Source: Lepeophtheirus salmonis (Eukaryota; Arthropoda; Copepoda; Siphonostomatoida; Caligidae). Taken from it: 64,000 nt of DNA. This document shows positions 22,250-33,695 of this stretch, piece by piece. Under the pieces are notes generated by a model. The model ran no database searches. It saw only the letters and a list, made by a program, of their open reading frames with translations, and had not been told where the DNA came from. The position numbers and the translations under genes were made by a program. Where the stretch lies: assembly GCF_016086655.4 (NCBI RefSeq), contig NC_052135.2:8770363-8834362 (forward strand). Direction: 5' to 3'. How positions within the stretch are numbered: the stretch's first letter is position 1; each line of letters starts with the position of its first letter.

Positions 22250-22850
22250 TTTTTATCTCCACCAAAGAAAGTTTAACGGTTTTGTTTGTTTGTCACCAAG
22301 ATTAAGACAAAAGTTAATGATGTATAGGGTCACAGTAAGAGCCCATTAAATTTTGAGACGTCAAAGTTCACGGTAGCACAAAGTCTGACATAATTGACAA
22401 TATCTTTGGAACAAATTGAGGTACAGAGCTCAAATTTATGTCATTTTGTAGGTATAATAAATATAGTTCACAAAGCAAAAAAATCCAAGCTCAAGATTAA
22501 AGGTCAAAGTCAAAGAAAAGATCAAATGCGCGTAATCGACTATCCCTTTTGAAAAACTTTGGATACATGGCTGAAATTATCTCTTGAACAAAAAATTGTG
22601 CTGACTCATCTCTAGAGCAAATTGTTACTATTATAAGTTGTAAGGTTAGAATAAAATTCATATTGTTGAAAACTAATGATGGATTTTTATTGCAGTTTTT
22701 AGCGCACAATACATATATATAAATATATTAATCTATTGCTCCTTTTTTACTTTAACAAGAGAAGATATGATATTTCATATAGGAAAAATGACCAAGGGGT
22801 AGGTTTGCACTCTAACGAGTGCCCATTCCAGTTTATTCATTATTTATGAT
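22250..22850 (-). repeat. Dispersed repeat P, copy 1
   Basis: The minus-strand sequence holds blocks shared with 39009, 42240 and 43800: AACTGGAATGGGCACTCG at its start (22842-22825) and AAAATTTAATGGGCTCTTAC with CTTTTGTCTTAATCTTGGTG near its end. The most complete copy is about 600 bp. It has no coding potential I can identify. Confidence 0.5.
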
Positions 22851-24046
22851 TCTAATCGACCCACAAAAGCTTTTAATTCCTTAAGACACTCATTACATGA
22901 TTGAATCAATTCAAAACAACCATATCCATGAACCATGCCAAACGAGTAGCTTTTATTATTTTTATTTTTTTTGTCAAAATGGCGTATTAAATAATAAGTA
23001 CGAAAATATTTTTCAAATTTACCTCCTTTTTTAATGTGAAATTTCTCCACGCAACCTTTACAAGTCCTCTTCCGTAATGTACATATGTTTGTATATATAA
23101 TAATTTGAATGAAGTGAATAGCAAATCCTTTTTGGCGAAAAATGGCGCAAAAAAAGGAAAAAACAAGAAGTAGGAAAATATTCATCTTCTATTTTTTCTT
23201 GTGAGAGAGGGAAGAGGGGGGGGGGGATTTCGTACTCTCAGTCCGAAAAAAAAGAAAGAAGGGGAAAAACATTCAGCAAATAACAATGAGAGTTGTACTT
23301 TATAAATTTGCCGTTAAAATCAAGTCTTTCTCTCTTTTTTCTCTCTCAGCTTCGTACAACTACTACATACTATGATGATAGTTCTTGGTGTAATAGCAGT
23401 ATAATAATAATAAAGCGAAGAAAAAAGCACATAATTCAAAAAAAGAAGTTGAATATTTGAAATAGACAAATGATATAACAGATGAACTTAATATTATGAT
23501 GGATAGAAAGTTGGGAGAAAAAAAGGAAAAAAAGAAAAAAAAGAAGGAGAGAGTGAAATAAACAGAGAAATAATAATGATAGTATAAAAAGAATATGAAA
23601 TGATGAGTTTTGAAGTCATTTTTGCACTTCCCTCTTTTTTTTCTTCCTTTTTCTATGAACGACGGATTTGACAATTTCCTTTGCGTCAACTTTTCTTTTC
23701 CTACTAGGTTGAGTGAGTCAAGTAGGAAATTATAAATAATTATTCTTATTTATTTCCTTCATTGGATGGTTTTATTTGTATATATGTAATACAATTATGT
23801 ACTTTGTACAAGGTGGTTTTTGTATCGGAAGAAAATTTTGCAAGTTGGGATTTGCAACCATAGAGAAAGAAAGACGTGGGATGAATGACTTAAAATGAGA
23901 GTATAGTTTTATATGTTCTGTATTTCACATCCTACATTTTAAATGTAGAAACTTCAGCAACAAATGATCTATCCTTTTCATTGTAGAATTAATCTTCTGA
24001 ATTCAATTAAAAAGGTCAATTTATGGAGATTGCATATTCATCTAAA
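22851..24046. other. AT-rich, purine-biased DNA
   Basis: Long A/G-rich stretches (23210-23270 and 23500-23570, including a run of nine or more G). The minus-strand frame at 23363-23689 is a Phe/Ser-rich shadow of this bias, not a gene. Confidence 0.5.
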
Positions 24047-24048
24047 GA

Positions 24049-24121
24049 GTTATGATCCGTGTCCAAGACCTGTCCCTCTCTAGTATAGATATAGGACGGG
24101 TCTTGTATCCGGATCATAACT
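24049..24121. repeat. 73-bp hairpin-forming inverted repeat
   Basis: The left arm AGTTATGATCCGTGTCCAAG continues CCTGTCC. The right arm, inverted, begins AGTTATGATCCGGATACAAG and continues ACCCGTCC. About 28-bp arms with about five mismatches surround a 16-nt loop. The next 300 bp holds several further GGATCC or GATCCGAG motifs. Confidence 0.75.
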
Positions 24122-25208
24122 AACCTGATACAGGTATAAGTAAATCCCTAAAGATCCGAGACTTAACCTTGCTTCTTAAAAATCTTATACTAAGGCTTAA
24201 TAAAAATAAGACATGTCTTGGATTCGGAGTCTCTACTGGGAGAGGGAGCTGGAGGGATATATAAAAAAAAAAAATAATAATAAATTCTGCGATACCTGTG
24301 AATCGGGTATGACCCAAGGATCCAAACAGGCAAAAGTTACTCGAACTTTTACAGATCTTAAAAAAGATCCGAGGGATTTTTAGGATCTTTCTACTTGTTT
24401 GAAGAAAAACTGTCATATATGGCGTATTTTCTCTATACCTGTGTCCATCTTTGACGACCGCTCAAACAAAATTGAGTCAAACAATCACATAACTATCTAA
24501 TGAGTTTTTTTTTTGTACAAAATATTCGAAAAATAATGAATTTCATTTTACTAGACCTCTTATACCTATATAGATATAGGTATGTGAGATTTTTGTTCAT
24601 CATACAGGATCCGTGAAATCTTCAATGTCATTAAATTGGTAATATCTAATAACAAATATGTAATACTTAATAATATGATTAAATATGAACATTACCAAAA
24701 AACCATACAAACAAAGTTAAATACTCTGACCTTGAGGGAAAAATACTGACGAGGAGAGGAGGGAGAAAAATAGATAATAACCACCAATTATGGATTCTTA
24801 TTTTGACACACTAAATGTCACATACATGTATAATTTGTAGGATGCGGACAATATGTCTCACGTTGTTACCTTTAATGTATATCGCAACCTTTCCTTTAAT
24901 AAGAAATATAATTTTTTGTTTTAAATAACTTGCAAGTTTCGTCAGAGTTATTCCCAACTCTAAACTATTCCTTCATTTTTATAGTAGAATATTGTTCACA
25001 CCTTAAAGAGAGTTAACTTGAGTTAAGCCAATCAACATGCAAAACATCAATAAGAGGCAAAAGTAGTAGACAAATCAGGAGTTGACAAAAGTTCCAAACT
25101 ATGAAACTATCATTTAAAATTTATCGTTGTTCAGAGCTAGCTTAATAAGCACTCATTCGAATTCATACAATGAACACTGTTAAGTAGAAAAGAAGTTGAC
25201 AATCGAGA
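24122..25208. other. AT-rich DNA with GATCC motifs
   Basis: Motifs related to the preceding hairpin (AGATCCGAGACTTAA, AAGGATCCAAACAGG, AGATCCGAGGGA) are scattered over 24150-24390. No gene. Confidence 0.35.
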
Positions 25209-25211
25209 TTA

Positions 25212-25441
25212 TGGAACGACGTAGCTTAATGGACTGCGCACTCAGGAGAAATTATTCCCTTGAACTCAATATATGTTCGTTTGCGCCTGGTCGTTCTTAG
25301 AGAAGGAAATATACATTATGTGTATGCACTTCAAAGAAGATCCGTAGGTCAGATGGAGTAAATGCAAATACTATAATGTTTACTTATACTTAATCAGTGC
25401 AAATCCATCTTAACAATTAAAGGTACATAAAAAAAAAAAAA
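25212..25441 (+). repeat. tRNA-like SINE, copy 1
   Basis: The head GTAGCTTAATGGACTGCGCA resembles a pol III A box (T-R-G-C-N-N-A-R-T-G-G). About 50 bp on, GTTCGTTTGCGCC could be a weak B box. The body contains AGAAGGAAATATACATTATG and GTCAGATGGAGTAAATG and ends in an A-rich tail. Related copies lie at 42545-42757 (+) and 53945-54096 (-). The tRNA origin is inferred from the box positions only. Confidence 0.55.
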
Positions 25442-25549
25442 TAAGTAGTCAACAGTACTATGTGCAAGATTATTGGACTTTCTCGCCCCACAAAGAAGAG
25501 TTGAAGGGGTTCAGATTTCCTTTACCCAAAAACATGGAGGCATTAAAAA

Positions 25550-25814
25550 TGTTGGGGTTTCCAGAATAAATCCGGTTTTAATTACCCGATTTGGACAAAT
25601 AATTGAAAAACTGTTCCTTGGTCGTGTCCCCGGCAGGGTGGCACAATAATTGCAACAATGGTGTCCGTATTCGGAGGGCATCTACAAGATTTTGTATTTT
25701 ATCTAATACAGTTTTGTAAGTTGAATCTGATGAGTCGATTTTCACAAACATGGAACTCAGCGTTTCCAAGATTTTGAAGTCTAAAATTATTCCAGATTTA
25801 TAATCTCCACCCTG
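25550..25814 (-). mobile_element. MITE-like element with an internal open frame
   Basis: The left end GTTGGGGTTTCCAGAATAAA and the inverted right end CAGGGTGGAGATTATAAATC form imperfect TIRs. The left end is nearly identical to 62355-62400 and the right-end pattern matches 63702-63979. On the minus strand a frame stays open for about 78 codons from the right end to a stop next to the left end, including VLDKIQNLVDALRIRTPLLQ and HPAGDTTKEQFFNYLSKSGN. I do not recognise the product. It may be the 3' end of an element whose full form is elsewhere, or a captured exon. Confidence 0.5.
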
Positions 25815-25816
25815 TA

Positions 25817-26909
25817 TTTACAATATAGGTACACATTGTACTTGTATGTATAGGTATATAAGAACTTGACTAAGTATGTTTAAAAAATGAAAAAGAGAAA
25901 AAAGATATCGAATATCTTCTCAAGTTAGTTATTTTATATATATAAATATAAAATCGTCAGTGCAAAATAATAAAGAAATTTTTATTTATTTCAAAAACCT
26001 TATTTATAAATAGATCATTTTATGACCAAGACTCTCTTCTACTATGTATGTAATGGCACAGTGACGACGACAACGACTACTCAAGGATGAGTGAGTGAGT
26101 GTGTGTGTGTGTACCATTGAGGCACAAATGGAGTAGGTATTAATGAACTGCAAATACTTTTTATATAAATATATATATCTATAAATCCAACATTTTATAT
26201 GTATATATTTCTTATCAAAGGGGAAAAAGCAAAGGGCTATAAAGAGTTATTTTAATGTTTTTTCTTCTTCTTGGATTTAAATTACCGCTAGAGGGAGTAC
26301 TTAAGGAAAAAGAAGGAGGAAACATCATCATGGTATATCTAAGTACATACATTCTATTAGAAGCTCAAATAAATTGAATCTTTTGGCTCCTCACGCCTCT
26401 TTGGACTAAGACTCTCTCAAAACTAAAGTCAATCTGTTTCTTCTTTTTTAACAGCCTAGTTATATTAGGAAATAATAAATAATATAGTATCACTTATTAG
26501 TTGTTAATATTAGAGTGATTGCATGTCTAGATACTCTGACGGAAGTTGTAACTTGTATAAGAAAATTCTTCCAGTTGCAATAAAAAAAAAGCAGATGAAC
26601 AATTTTACGTTCTACATACATATATTGAAGGTAATGCAATAATTGAATATTCCATTGATGGTTGATGTCTTAAAGATATAGTTTTTGACATTTTTTAATA
26701 CTAATTATTTTATTATTAATTAGTATTCTGTGGCACATTATAAACTTCAAATGTCCACAGTCAATAAAGGCGTAATATTAATTGATCAAAATGATTGCCA
26801 TCAAATAGTAGTTTGTAGTTAACTGAGAGACATTGTACATAGTAAATATATACGCAGGTAGAAGGGGTGCTTGAAATGTTTTTTGAAATTTTGAACACAA
26901 GCTATAATA
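25817..26909. other. AT-rich DNA with GT microsatellite
   Basis: (GAGT/GT)n at 26086-26113. From about 26520 the sequence shares GTAACTTGTATAAG and TATTCTGTGGCACATTATAA with the repeat cluster at 28490-30440. No gene. Confidence 0.45.
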
Positions 26910-26910
26910 T

Positions 26911-27372
26911 ACAGGTTCACTGTAAAATGATTGTGCTAAAAAGGTCGCAGACAAAAACGTTGGGGTATTATCGTTGCGTGGTAATATGATTGTGAGTAAT
27001 TTCATTGCAAGACAATAATATATTGTGCAATTTCGTTACCATTTATATTCTATTCGGAAGATAAAACTATTGAATGATGAAGAAACATACTAGGATAGAA
27101 CCCTTCGAACATGCTATAATATACCTCGCCCCACAGGCTGTATAGGTGAAGTACTGGGCCCCAAGGCAAGTTGCATTTATCTGCCGTGGTTTCCCTAACC
27201 ATCAATGTACCCTTCTTATATCCCAAAATACACCCCGGCCCACAGGCTGTACAGAAGAAGTCGTTTATAAGTACCAAGGAACCCTTCTAACATGCTTTAG
27301 TGTACACAACGATATTACCCCAACGTTTTTGTCTGCAACCTTTTTACCACAATCATTTTACCGGACAGTATA
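26911..27372. mobile_element. Long-TIR foldback element (about 460 bp)
   Basis: Inverted arms of about 65 bp: the left arm includes AAAATGATTGTGCTAAAAAG and CAGACAAAAACGTTGGGGTA. The right arm, inverted, gives AAAATGATTGTGGTAAAAAG and CAGACAAAAACGTTGGGGTA. Arm identity is about 90 percent by eye. Between the arms a block with CCCACAGGCTGTA and ACCCTTCNAACATGCTATAA is repeated two to three times. No coding sequence. I interpret it as a non-autonomous DNA transposon of unknown superfamily. Confidence 0.75.
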
Positions 27373-27659
27373 ATATACATACCTACTATGTACTTCATAA
27401 GGATAATGGGTACAAGGCCACAAGTGTGCCCTGTATTCAATAAAATCCTGACAGGATCTCAAATTTTAAATACTAAGAGGGAGTCAAATTTCTGATGAAA
27501 AATTCAAATGACTCCTTCGCATCATTTTCTTGTGATATAAACTTTCATAATATTTTCAGTCATAATTATAAAAATCGCATGAAGTTTTTCCACGATACAA
27601 ACGCCGTGCATCTGCGTACAAATCGTGCCAGAGCTTAAAGAACTTCGAGTAGAATTGAT

Positions 27660-27792
27660 GAAACTATAGCCCTACCTATAATAGGAGTGGGATTTGTGTT
27701 TGTTCTTCATCTGCAGCTGTTCAGAGTTGATCTAATTTAACGTTATAACAGCTACGCTTCTCTCCTCCAATATATTCATATTTTATACAAGT
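27660..27792 (-). repeat. Dispersed SINE-like repeat, copy 5
   Basis: The minus strand shows GGAGGAGAGAAGCGTAGCTG, then CAGCTGCAGATGAAGAACA and AACACAAATCCCACTCCTAT, the central blocks of the family. Confidence 0.55.
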
Positions 27793-27834
27793 CTAATATA
27801 TATATTATTATTATTTTTTTTTTGGGGGGGGGAA

Positions 27835-28230
27835 GTAGGAGTAAAAAAATATGATCCAAAAATTAATTTTTTTGAAAAAAGTTTCAAAAATCCATAGCTA
27901 TTTACAAAACAATTGAAAAATTAATTTTTTGAAAAAATTATAAATATTAAATTTATTGAAAAAATCAAAATCCACAGTTGTATACAAAAAATTTTAAAAT
28001 TCAATTTCAAATATTACATTTTTGCAAAAAATTTCATTATTAAATTTTTTTGAAAAATATTTCAAAAATCCACAGATTTTTACAAAAAATTAATATTTAT
28101 GGAAAAGAAATTCAAAAATTAAATTTTCAATATAAAATTTTTTGATAAAAAATTCAAAAATTCATAGCTATTCACAAAAAATTATTTTTCTTGAAAAAAA
28201 ATTCAAATATTAAATTATTTGCTCTGCTGC
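27835..28230 (-). repeat. Degenerate AT-rich tandem array
   Basis: Repeated units of AAAAATCCATAGCTATTTAC or AAATCCACAGTTGTATAC followed by AAAAATT- and TTGAAAAAAT-rich sequence, spaced roughly 60-90 bp. This is the reverse complement of the unit at 12870-13320. Confidence 0.65.
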
Positions 28231-28489
28231 ATAATTTGGCCGAATAATCTTTTATTTTTAAGAAAATAGATCTTAATAAAAAAAACAAAAAACTATTTTT
28301 GTGCAAAATTATATATTCCCTACCAATAAAATGCCTAGTAAAATGCAAAAAATTCCTTAATTTTGGGGGAGGGTCTACAACCCTTCAAGCTCATCCCCTG
28401 CAAACACCCCTGAGGAGGTGAGACGTAGTAAAAAAATGCCAAAACCATAGTTATATAGTCCCGCAAATGACAAATATATTGCAACTTGT

Positions 28490-30440
28490 ACAAGTAGCTT
28501 ATACTTGTAGCGTTTTGTACATAAATCGCAACATGTACACATGTTATGTACGTTACATGTAATTTAAACATAATTTTTTCCGTTAGAAAACAACACGTTG
28601 CTCTATCAGGAAACGATGTGCACTGTTTGTTTATCATTCACTCATTGGGTGAAGGTCAACCGACATTATGAATGTGAAGTCATACATAAATGTAAGAGAT
28701 GAGGCTGCTGATATTGATGGTACCATGGGGTGTTGCTAAATTTCATCATTTGCCTAAGAGTTACGATCATGAGTTATGATCAACACCAAAAAACAATTTA
28801 TTTATATAAATTAGTTTACTTTATATATAAATTGTGTGTACAAGTTGTAACTTGTACAATAACATTGTACATGTTACAACCAAAAAAGAAGGTATTAATA
28901 ATTTTAAATGAAGAATTTACAATACATTGGATGAGGATAATGCAATAACTGAAAATTCCATGGATGATCCCTGTAATATATAATAGTTTATAATAATAGT
29001 TTTTATTAACTTAAGCTTTTCAGACTGAAACATATTTCCTTTTTTTTTAGCTTGACTAGCTATTATTTTGTATAAATTACCTATCGATCAGAGAGTAAAT
29101 TTTTAAATATGAACTCTCAAATTTAATATACTCTAATAATACCCCTTTTTACTAAACAGTAGACACCTATAAATACAAATAATCAAACCACTTCAACAAA
29201 ATGTCAGTATCATGCAGCCGCTACAACCCCAAAGTTATGGTTACTTATAAAAAAGGCCACGATTTTTCCGCAAAAAACACCCCCCTAAAAAGTGGCCCAC
29301 TTATAGGTACATGTAATTACATATATATATTTAATATCAGTTTTCTGTGGTACATTATAAAGTTTAAATGCCAAGTTATAAATACATAACAATCATGTAA
29401 TTTTTAGCGATCGAAATGAAATGATTGTTTCTATGTGTAGTTGGTCATTAGAATTACCAATGTTGTAATTAATGATGTATTTTAAGAGGAAGAAACTGCA
29501 ACTTGTACAATTTGCAGCCTAAATATGAGATGAATAATCTCATCCAAAGAATTTGCAATACCTAGGATAATGAAAATGGAATAATTGATTATTCCATGGA
29601 TGATCAATTTATTAATGGTGTCATTTTTGATTATTATAGTATTAAGTACTATAATAAACGTATTCTGTGGTAAATTATTAAGTTCAAATGTCCACAGTTA
29701 TACTGCTTATAAATGCATAATTGTAATAGATCAAAATGATAGTATCAATTTATAGTTGATCATTAGAATGACAAAATTTTAAAATAAATAATGCATTGTA
29801 AGACGAAATTTTTGTACAATTTGCTTATACAAGTTCCAACTTGTACAGAAATGAAAACTTTACACAACATATATATGATAGTTTTTTTTTTGTCCAGGGG
29901 CTTGAGATCCCACCATGACCAGGGTTTAGCTTCTGGTTTTTCAAGTAATTCTCAACACCGTCATATATTAATTTAAAAAAAATAGGTTCATTTTATATAT
30001 ATATTCTGTACAAGTGGGGATTTTGTACAAATTGTAACTTGTATAAGCAAATGGTAAAAGCTGCAACCACAAAATGAGATGAATAATTTGAAATGACAAA
30101 TTTACAGTACTTGGAATGAATATAATATTGCAATAATTCAGCATTCCATAGATTATAGACATATTCATGGTGTAATTTTTGACTATTTTAATACAAATTA
30201 CTAAAATAAAAGTATTCTGTGGCACACAGTATAACGTTCAATTGCCCATAATATACATACATATACATAATAAACTGCAATTTTAGTAGATCAAAATAAG
30301 ATAGTATCTTTGTAAAGTTGGTAATTAAATATTGCATTTTAATATTGAAACTTTTACACGTTGCTTATACAAGTTGTACCTTGTACAGACATCACAACTT
30401 TACACAACATATGTACAAGGACTTCCGCAGACTTATTTTT
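28490..30440. repeat. Palindrome-rich repeat cluster
   Basis: Repeated blocks of a few hundred bp share, in order, a TACAAGTTNNAACTTGTA palindrome, GAATTTGCAATACNTNGGAT, ATTCCATGGATGATC and TATTCTGTGGCACATTATAA. Visible starts are near 28837, 29490, 29822, 30018 and 30362, with a related piece at 26540. The palindrome at 28837-28858 has perfect 10-bp arms and a 2-bp centre. 29822-30047 is itself bounded by inverted GCTTATACAAGTTNNAACTT termini, which suggests a small MITE. No coding frame is credible. Confidence 0.65.
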
Positions 30441-31686
30441 TTATCTGGGAGGGGGGGGGGGCTTGATTTTTGAATTTTTTGAAAAAAAAATCCATTTGAT
30501 AGCTGCTGGTTTTTCAAGTAAAAAAATTAACAAATTGTACTGCCCCTCTCCTCATCATGTGAGATTTTGAGACAGACATAATAGGTAGTGTTATGCCTCA
30601 CTGACTTCAGTCCTAAATATTACCTAGTTAATCCATTCCGGCATCATTTGAGTAGTTATTTTTCTAAAAAGAAAAACAATTTCATAATAGCATGGGAAAA
30701 AGTTTTGGTGCATGACTCAGGAGTAAGGTGACCAGGTTTAATTTTATTGTTAAGGTTGATTAATATTTTGTAGGTATGTATGGAGTCTTTTGCACAAGGA
30801 GGAGTTATCTAGAATGTATGTATATGTACACTTAGTCTTGTCAAGATGGTATTTCCATTTGTGAATGAGTGTTTTTTTTTCCCTTAAAAAAGAAGAGGAA
30901 TTAATAAATAATTGACCTAATTTTTCTAGGTGGATAATTTTATAGGAGAGGAATACATAATAGTTATAATAATGCTTTAGAAAATAAGAAGTTATTTGTG
31001 AGATAAGCATCTCTCTTCTCTCTCTCTATCAAGGAACGACTAAAGCCATGTAATACAATCTCTTAAGCTTCTACTTATTATATATACTATGTATGTCTAA
31101 AGAAATAACTTTGATTATTATTATATTTGCAGTAATAACGAAATAAAACAAATGAAAAATATGAAACAACTTTGAATAATTATTATTATTTGGTCAGTGC
31201 TCCGACATATTTGGAAATTCTATTCATTTTAGTAGTACCCACATATAAGTACTTACATATGTGGCTATACGTACATATGTAGACATGTCAATCACCTAGA
31301 TGAAACATGAATATATTACACGTAGGCGATTACGATTATAACCATACATATGTTTATATATATTAAGGGGAGGTTGAGTTGTCTAAAAAATTACTACGTT
31401 TTCGTTTTCTCTCAAAATATCGAATGACTTTTTTACATACGGACACATCTCGACACAAGTTGTAGCTTTATTGTATCACACTGCCTTTCTTTCGAAAAAA
31501 AAAACAAAAAAACAACAAAAAAACAAGGCAGAAAGACCTAAAATCTGTTGGTAATTCTTCTCAACTATTGATTTATCATTCAACAATTGAATTTAATAAC
31601 TCTAATTCTACCAATCAGCATTCAGAAGACTGATTAGGAGAAAAGAAGCAGAAAGATTAACAGTTACTAACAATATACAAAACATA
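30441..31686. other. AT-rich DNA, no recognised gene
   Basis: Includes G- and T-runs near 30450 and a microsatellite-like (CT)n at 31011-31027. No gene. Confidence 0.4.
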
Positions 31687-31687
31687 G

Positions 31688-32303
31688 TGTGAACCCAAAA
31701 CATGAAGTTGAATATAGTACGAAAAAATTGATTTTTGTGGAATCAAGAAAAAACAAAGCAAAACCAATTTGTGATATGTTTAAATACTATATTTTGTATT
31801 CAATATATCCTCCTTCCCAAACAATAACAGCTCTTGACGATGCAGACTGTGTCGATGGCGTACTACGCTGTCATGATGACATATCGGAGCGAATACTAGT
31901 TTGGATGAGAGTTGCAGCAGACATTTTTTTCCAAGACACCTCCAACTGCAAAGTACAGGGGGTGAGGTTAGGGATGGAGGAGTGTCACATGCAGGACGAC
32001 CAAAAGTCAGCTATATTGTTGCTTCCAGAAATGTCAGATCATTCGAATCAGAATTATCCTCCAGGACCATTCCAGTCCTGAATGAACTACTTGACGTTGT
32101 AGGCAGTCCAGATGGGGAGGTCAATGGTCTCTGCAGCCTACTTAACAATGACACCAGCGTAAAAGAGATCGCACACCCATTTCCTTTTTTGTTATTGTTC
32201 TTTCTTCTTGTTTCAGCTGTCGTTTGGTTGGCTAATGAAGCATTAAAATTAAAAATAAAGGGGAAAAATTCTAATATTTTTACTGCAAGTTTTGGGTCCC
32301 CAC
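31688..32303 (-). mobile_element. Deleted mariner-like element, family M, copy 1
   Basis: Ends ACCCAAAACATGAAGTTGAA and, inverted, ACCCAAAACTTGCAGTAAAA form TIRs. The minus strand carries a diverged N-terminal helix-turn-helix (VCDLFYAGVIVK, then AAETIDLPIWTAYNVK) joined, after about 80 bp, to the third-Asp region (ADFWSS, SSIPNLTPCTLQL) and a tail ending VIVWEGGYIEYKI before a stop. The catalytic core is deleted and the surviving parts contain stops. Long plus-strand frames here (31689-32081 and 31901-32458) are antisense shadows. Related copies: 39431 (+) and the MITE at 54948. Confidence 0.7.
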
Positions 32304-32504
32304 TCTCTCTATATTTTCCTGTTAGCGAAGTAACGTCGTACACAACGTCAACATTTCCAATGTATTTTTCTTTCAGCTGTCGATGTATCTACTTTTTCCC
32401 AATTAGTATTAAATATATTATTAAAATTGAATTCATTTGCAAATATTCCTACTTTTAGTAAATAAAAAAGAGTTTTGCAATTAAAAAAAATATAAATTAT
32501 GCGA

Positions 32505-33665
32505 AAAAGCTTTATATATGATATTTTCTGTGGTAGAATAGTTCGAAACGCGATCAAAATTGTAAATTCAAAGATTTAAACACTAATTTTTTATTAAAAA
32601 TATGCATTTTGCATTATTTAAACAAAAATGTACTTCAACGCACTTTTTCCACTTAATTCTACCAAAAGAGCTTAACCCTTGGGCGCTCTTTACTTTTTAT
32701 GCACGTCCAAGTATCCAAAACGACTCACTTTCAAAAGTATCCCATAAAAATATGTCAATTAGTAGTTTGAGATAAATTATAAAATACATAATTAATTAAA
32801 CAACCAAACAGCTAATTTTTTATTTAAGTACGTATTAATCTTAAATGTAAAATTATTATGAAAAACATCCGTTGTAAATCTAAGACGTATGAAGAAATAT
32901 ATTCGATTATCAATTATGAGATATACTTAGTATAACTTATTTGATAAATAGTATGAAAAATACCTTCCCCTCACTGCATCCCTAAGGTTAGGTGTTGCCT
33001 TTTCGCAAGATCTACCGACAACTGTCAATATCAACAGCTCAATGTAGCTTGAAGGTACTCATATACCAGGTTTTCAATTTTTTCGGGATGTCTTCAAAAG
33101 TCTTCACACAAGGTTTTCCTTCTTTGGAGTGGCAAATAAATAAAACGTTGAATTTATGTCCGAGTGGGCTATTGAATTCATCGTCGGACTAGGATTAATT
33201 GTTTTTAGTTCTAAAAAATGTTCATAACAGGTATTTTTTTTGTAGTTTTAAGTTGAAAACGGATCAATTTGACCCGTAAGACGAGATTATAATTGAAATG
33301 TAGTATTTTCTGTGGTCAAAATAGTAAATTTTATGATTTAAAGACTAATTTTCTACTAAAAATATGCATTTTTCATTATTTAAACAAAATAGGCACATTT
33401 TTTCAGCCTAATTCAGTAGAAAAAAGTTTGAAATGTAATACTATTATTTATTTGTATTTTGTATTATTTAAACAAAATATCCAGATTAAAATCACTTTTT
33501 TTAAAACTAATTTTGCAGAAAAAGATTAAAATTGGATATTTTTTGTGGTAGCATGGTTCAAAACGCGGTCAAAATGTTAAATTTAAGGACTTAAGCACTA
33601 ATTTTCTTCTAAATACATGTATTTTACAATATTTAAACAAAATATGCACTTTCAAAGTACTTTTT
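32505..33665. repeat. Imperfect direct repeats of about 150-200 bp
   Basis: Three full units (starting near 32518, 33300 and 33534) and a partial one (33440) share GATATTTTCTGTGGTAG, TTCGAAACGCGATCAAAAT, CTAATTTTCTNCTAAAAATA and CATTATTTAAACAAAATATG. About 600 bp of unrelated DNA separates the first two units. No coding potential. Confidence 0.65.
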
Positions 33666-33695
33666 TTTTGCCCTGGGAATTTTCACTATCATATA

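Noticed and set aside
23363..23689. 108-codon minus-strand frame rich in Phe and Ser
   Set aside because: Composition follows the A/G-rich plus strand; no domain or conserved motif.
25212..25285. Functional tRNA gene
   Set aside because: A-box-like sequence only; no full cloverleaf or anticodon stem, and the same sequence is part of a dispersed repeat.
28490..30440. CRISPR-like array
   Set aside because: Palindromes recur, but spacing is irregular (hundreds of bp), units are diverged, and the context is eukaryotic.
31901..32458. 185-codon plus-strand open frame
   Set aside because: It lies antisense to the minus-strand family M transposase remnant and its last third is AT-driven. No independent domain.
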